A stretch of DNA of 17,778 nt from CAVUUN01 sp964421755 (GTDB lineage Bacteria; Acidobacteriota; UBA6911; RPQK01): assembly GCA_964421755.1 (NCBI GenBank), contig CAYQYP010000008.1, forward strand, positions 1 to 17,778, written 5' to 3'. Made by a program: the position numbers and the translations under genes. Shown here in pieces: positions 15,601 through 17,778 of the stretch (position 1 is the first letter of the stretch; the number at the start of each line of letters is the position of its first letter). A model generated the notes under the pieces. The model ran no database searches, had not been told where the DNA came from, and saw only the letters and a list, made by a program, of their open reading frames with translations.

Positions 15601-16112
15601 GGAGGCATGTCTCTGTCACGAACTTTGTGTACGACCTCCCGTTCTTCAGGAACCAGGGAGTTGCCGGGAAGATCCTGGGAGGATGGGTAGTCTCCGGCAT
15701 CGCGTTGTTCCAAACCGGAACGCCGTTCTCCATCGGCGGAGGCCCCGACAACCTCGGGTATGGCGGTGGCACCAGCAACCGGGCGAACCTGGTCTCGGAG
15801 CTCACATATCCAAAGACCCGGGAAGCATGGTTCAGCAAGGCGTCGTTTGCAAAGCCGGGACCGCTCCAGTGGGGGAATTTGCAGAGGAATTACTTGCGCA
15901 ACCCGGGGCGTAACAACTGGAACATGTCGCTGTTCAAACAGTTCAAGTTCACCGAACAAGCTGGGCTTGAAGTCCGGCTTGAAACCTTCAATACCTTCAA
16001 CCACACGCAGTTTTCTGGTGTCGACGCGAACATAACCAGCGGCACCTTCGGAACGGTCACCAGCGCCAACAGCCCGCGTAACTTAGAGCTAGGCATGAGG
16101 TTGTTCTTCTAA
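12675..16112 (+). CDS. Oar-like TonB-dependent outer-membrane receptor with carboxypeptidase-regulatory domain
   Basis: Outer-membrane beta-barrel transporter, about 1145 residues from ATG 12675 (1169 from ATG 12603). Signal peptide with core at about 12-30 and cleavage near AYG (32). A CarboxypepD_reg-like Ig-fold domain (GTASIVGTVTDASGGVAPGASVTI and onward) covers about 35-118. The plug follows at about 135-255, with LATNGRNILQLTALVPGAS and a SGGMVTMVTKSGTREYHGSAWEY stretch typical of Oar-like receptors, then a long barrel. The last residues LELGMRLFF end in phenylalanine, as the outer-membrane assembly machinery prefers. No SusD-like partner is adjacent, unlike Bacteroidota systems. I place the start at 12675 because it gives a normal signal peptide. 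The receptor probably takes up, or binds, xylan-derived oligosaccharides, but that rests only on its neighbours. A terminator follows. Confidence 0.93.
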   Translation: MKFLRGGGTCLMLRVPLLLVLGIALLSAAAYGQGTASIVGTVTDASGGVAPGASVTITNTATGLVRSTITNDTGSYAARELPIGRYNVRVEMLGFKAYEQTGITLNVKDTVRVDVALQVGELQQSVTVEANSLQIQSETNEVSQTITDTMVSQLATNGRNILQLTALVPGASSNMPDFDSPMAQNQNRTISFGGQRPDHNNWLINGGEAYDRGGGGIFIVSPSQDSLEEFKVMTSNYGADLGQSSGGMVTMVTKSGTREYHGSAWEYMRNDKFDANPFFNNMYGRTKPELRYNMFGFNIGGPVPLGKEKKTFFFYNMEWRRLINGGAINATAIPRGLTTGDFSSLLPVANGGACTGNNCVRLKVPATNDPNLIAKFAGHGLTPSTADTPSYFPGNIIPSGLLDANAKAVLAAGLFPGPNTADGRWYAVNNNSTYFREETVRADHQFGEKLALFGSLIYDNGTQSQAPPLWAGGTYNTAGSTMSVPSWAGVVHAVYTISPTLLNEAAFNFNGNNILITAEGTWEQPSGYKVKTLFTPAANTQNKLPAINIGAPYNVGYTAGWWPWENTWRSWQWKDDLSWIHGTHNMKFGGSYMFTHKNQELQLNTAGTVNFGTVTGNSMGDFMLGLASSYSEPNIRDWVSISNNTISLYAMDDWRVSNRLTLNLGLRWEGLPHAYDTNNRASNFYPDRYDPAKAAIFLPSGALDTNGPGFETVPGIPLANTKFYMNGVGIAGRNGIPRGLVKQYWNTFAPRVGFAYDLTGKGKTILRAGAGMFYERLGGNEQYNMGPNAPFSFQSSPNTVYWADPATNYQTGLTASTSYFPSSMTTVAYDYQIPTAIQWSLGIQQQLRENAVLSVSYVGNENYHQSMGRHINTVIEDTEIRTRVCGATCGYSGTSYNPNLYRPYKGWASIAPLEFGGTSNYNSLQASLRVTAFQGVTVNSSYTWSHTLDIIDGELFANISNPFNVRWDYGPAGWDRRHVSVTNFVYDLPFFRNQGVAGKILGGWVVSGIALFQTGTPFSIGGGPDNLGYGGGTSNRANLVSELTYPKTREAWFSKASFAKPGPLQWGNLQRNYLRNPGRNNWNMSLFKQFKFTEQAGLEVRLETFNTFNHTQFSGVDANITSGTFGTVTSANSPRNLELGMRLFF

Positions 16113-16143
16113 GCTCTAGCGGACATAGGTGTTTTTGATCCAC

Positions 16144-16190
16144 TTCCCTGGCGTGCAGGCTCCCCGCCCGCGCGCCAGGGGATTTTGTTT
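16144..16190 (+). terminator. Rho-independent terminator after the receptor gene
   Basis: CCCTGGCGTGC (16146-16156) pairs with GCGCGCCAGGG (16170-16180) as an 11-base stem with one G-T wobble and a 13-base loop, followed by a T-rich tail (ATTTTGTTT, 16182-16190). It lies 30 bases beyond the receptor stop and separates it from the TPR gene. Confidence 0.75.
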
Positions 16191-16288
16191 GGTTGACCTC
16201 AGGAGTGTCTTAGCGGTCCCGGGAGTGTGCCGGCACTGCCTTCGCAAAAAAAGGCTAAAATCCAATTGCGGCAGGTGAGTGCGGATTT

Positions 16289-17425
16289 ATGGAATACTGT
16301 AAATTAAGCACGGCGGTCCTTCTTTTCCTTCTCGCAATCTCTGCCTTCGGACAGACCGGCAGCCCTGCGGAAGCGATGGCTTTGGAAAAACAAGGCAGGT
16401 TAGAAGAAGCCGTTAAAGTCTGGCGTACGGTCGTCAAGCGGAATCCCCAGAACGCTGCTTCCTTCGCCAGTATGGGAGTCCTCCTCTCCAAGTTGCAGAA
16501 ATTTGACGAGGCTGCTGTCGCCTATAAAAAGGCCCTTGCCCTGAATCCCAAGCTGCCGGGGATACAGCTGAATCTGGGCCTGGCAGAGTTCAAGCAGGGC
16601 CACATCAAGTCAGCGATCGCGCCGTTCAGCGCTGCCTTGGCCGCTGACCCGCAAAACCAACAGGCACGCATTCTGCTGGGCTTTAGCTTCTATGGCAGCA
16701 TGCAATATGCGGAGGCCGTCAAGTATCTTGAGCCGGCGGCCAAGCTTGATCCCGCCAATATCGAGCTCCATCAGGTGTTGGCGCAGAGCTGTCTCTGGGC
16801 AAAGAATCACGCTTGCGCTGAAAATGAGTTTCGGCTAATTCTGAGACAAAACCCTAATTCGGCTGCGGTCCATATCTTCATGGGGCAGGCGCTCGATGGG
16901 CTGGGGAGAACCCCGGAAGCGCTTTCGGAATTCCAGGAGGCCGTCAAGATCGCGCCACGCGAGCCCAATCTGCATTTCGGCCTCGGCTTCTTGCACTGGA
17001 AGTTGAGTCAGTACGAGGACGCCCAAAGAGAACTGAGCCTTGAACTCTCACTCTATCCCGCTCACGCCCAAGCGCTGGCCTATCTCGGCGATGTTGCGCT
17101 GAAGCAGAACCGGCCAGAGGACGCTGTTCCCCTTCTCAAAGAGGCGATTCAGGTGAGAAGCGACCTTCGTTTCGCCCATCTCTGCTTGGGCAGGGCTCTG
17201 ACAGAATTGAAACAGTACCCGGAGGCAGTCGCGGCGCTGCGTCGCGCCGTGGCGCTCGATCCGAGCGAGCCTGATGCGCACTACCAGCTGGGACGTGTCT
17301 ATCGTGCCCTGGGCAACACAGCGGCGTCCCAGAAGGAGTTCGACAAGGTCCGCCAGCTGCGCCGCAAGGCCGATGAGGACCTTGTGCGCAAGATGTCTGC
17401 CTCCCCACCGGCATTGCCGCAGTGA
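16289..17425 (+). CDS. Secreted TPR-repeat protein
   Basis: 378 residues: signal peptide (hydrophobic 8-20, cleavage near FGQ) followed by about nine to ten tandem 34-residue TPR units filling the rest, for instance AVAYKKALALNP, AIAPFSAALAADP, ALSEFQEAVKIAP and AVAALRRAVALDP ends at regular intervals. TPR arrays bind other proteins; no enzymatic domain is visible. The ATG at 16289 has AGGTGAG at 16273-16279. It follows the receptor after a terminator, so it likely has its own promoter, and precedes the second GH51 gene by 83 bases. A periplasmic helper for the receptor or secreted enzymes is a reasonable guess, not shown by the sequence. Confidence 0.85.
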   Translation: MEYCKLSTAVLLFLLAISAFGQTGSPAEAMALEKQGRLEEAVKVWRTVVKRNPQNAASFASMGVLLSKLQKFDEAAVAYKKALALNPKLPGIQLNLGLAEFKQGHIKSAIAPFSAALAADPQNQQARILLGFSFYGSMQYAEAVKYLEPAAKLDPANIELHQVLAQSCLWAKNHACAENEFRLILRQNPNSAAVHIFMGQALDGLGRTPEALSEFQEAVKIAPREPNLHFGLGFLHWKLSQYEDAQRELSLELSLYPAHAQALAYLGDVALKQNRPEDAVPLLKEAIQVRSDLRFAHLCLGRALTELKQYPEAVAALRRAVALDPSEPDAHYQLGRVYRALGNTAASQKEFDKVRQLRRKADEDLVRKMSASPPALPQ

Positions 17426-17508
17426 CCCGAACCAAACACGAAACGGCAGCCCGATCGTGCTCGTTCGTGGAAAGCGTTAATGATCTTGAACATTTCCGGA
17501 GAAGAACA

Positions 17509-17778
17509 ATGGCCTTTACCAGTTCCCCCATGGGTGCATTTCTTGTCAGTTTCGCTCTGATCGCTTTTGCGCTCCCGGCGCATGCCGTTGCTGCGGATAG
17601 GGTTGAGTTATCCGTTGACGTGTCGAAGGCCGGCGCGAAGATCGACCGCAACATTTTCGGCCAGTTCGCCGAGCATCTCGGCCACGGCGTGTATGAAGGC
17701 GTATGGGTCGGTCCAGATTCCAAAATCCCTAATACTCGCGGCATGCGCAACGACGTCGTCGCCGCGCTCAAGGCGCTG
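17509..17778 (+). CDS. GH51 alpha-L-arabinofuranosidase, N-terminal part (runs off window)
   Basis: First 90 codons of a gene cut by the window end. A signal peptide (hydrophobic 9-23, cleavage near AHA or AVA at 26-29) is followed by VELSVDVSKAGAKIDRNIFG and QFAEHLGHGVYEGVWVG, the classic GH51 AbfA opening in which the first barrel strand and its HLG/YEG motif are recognisable; IPNTRGMRNDVVAALKAL continues the match. The start ATG 17509 has GGAGAAG at 17498-17504. Catalytic residues lie beyond the window. It belongs to a different GH51 subgroup from the gene at 52-2424, which opens with GGFMEPATTRVWAE instead. Confidence 0.9.
   Translation, partial: MAFTSSPMGAFLVSFALIAFALPAHAVAADRVELSVDVSKAGAKIDRNIFGQFAEHLGHGVYEGVWVGPDSKIPNTRGMRNDVVAALKAL

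Noticed and set aside
14271..16004. Long minus-strand open frame (577 codons) opposite the receptor
   Set aside because: Antisense shadow; no recognisable motifs and the receptor frame is clearly real.

Overview
The window looks like a plant-hemicellulose (xylan/arabinoxylan) utilisation locus from a GC-rich Gram-negative bacterium, most probably an Acidobacteriota member of the Solibacter/Bryobacter type. That placement is an inference. It rests on the Oar-like TonB-dependent receptor with an N-terminal carboxypeptidase-regulatory domain and no SusD partner, the transmembrane malectin protein with a cytoplasmic winged-helix-like domain, and Gly/Pro/Arg-rich inserts in the secreted enzymes.

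Left block (52-8838, + strand): an exported GH51 arabinofuranosidase, an MFS transporter of the hexuronate/ACS type, a cytoplasmic GH43 beta-xylosidase whose GTG start overlaps the transporter stop by 4 bases, an exported right-handed beta-helix protein carrying an Asp/Glu pair spaced as in GH120 beta-xylosidases, and a class II xylose isomerase with a full active site. Together they would remove arabinose side chains, import the products, split xylo-oligosaccharides to xylose and isomerise xylose to xylulose. No xylulokinase is present.

Middle (8839-9413): a gene-free stretch of about 575 bases that is full of structure. It holds two inverted copies of a ~40-base repeat (37 of 41 aligned positions identical), nested hairpins, and a ~160-base element with 10-base terminal inverted repeats and a flanking 8-base direct repeat, resembling a MITE.

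Right block: a minus-strand gene (9414-10940) encodes a single-pass membrane protein with an N-terminal DNA-binding-like domain and two malectin domains outside, which may be a carbohydrate-sensing one-component regulator. Its divergent upstream region (10941-11185) contains a 19-base-spaced direct repeat that could be an operator. On the + strand follow a secreted CE1-type esterase, the Oar-like receptor, a terminator hairpin, a secreted TPR protein, and the first 90 codons of a second GH51 enzyme running off the window end.

Working model (inference): the malectin protein senses xylan-derived glycans and controls an esterase/receptor/TPR/GH51 block that works with the xylan-degradation block to its left.
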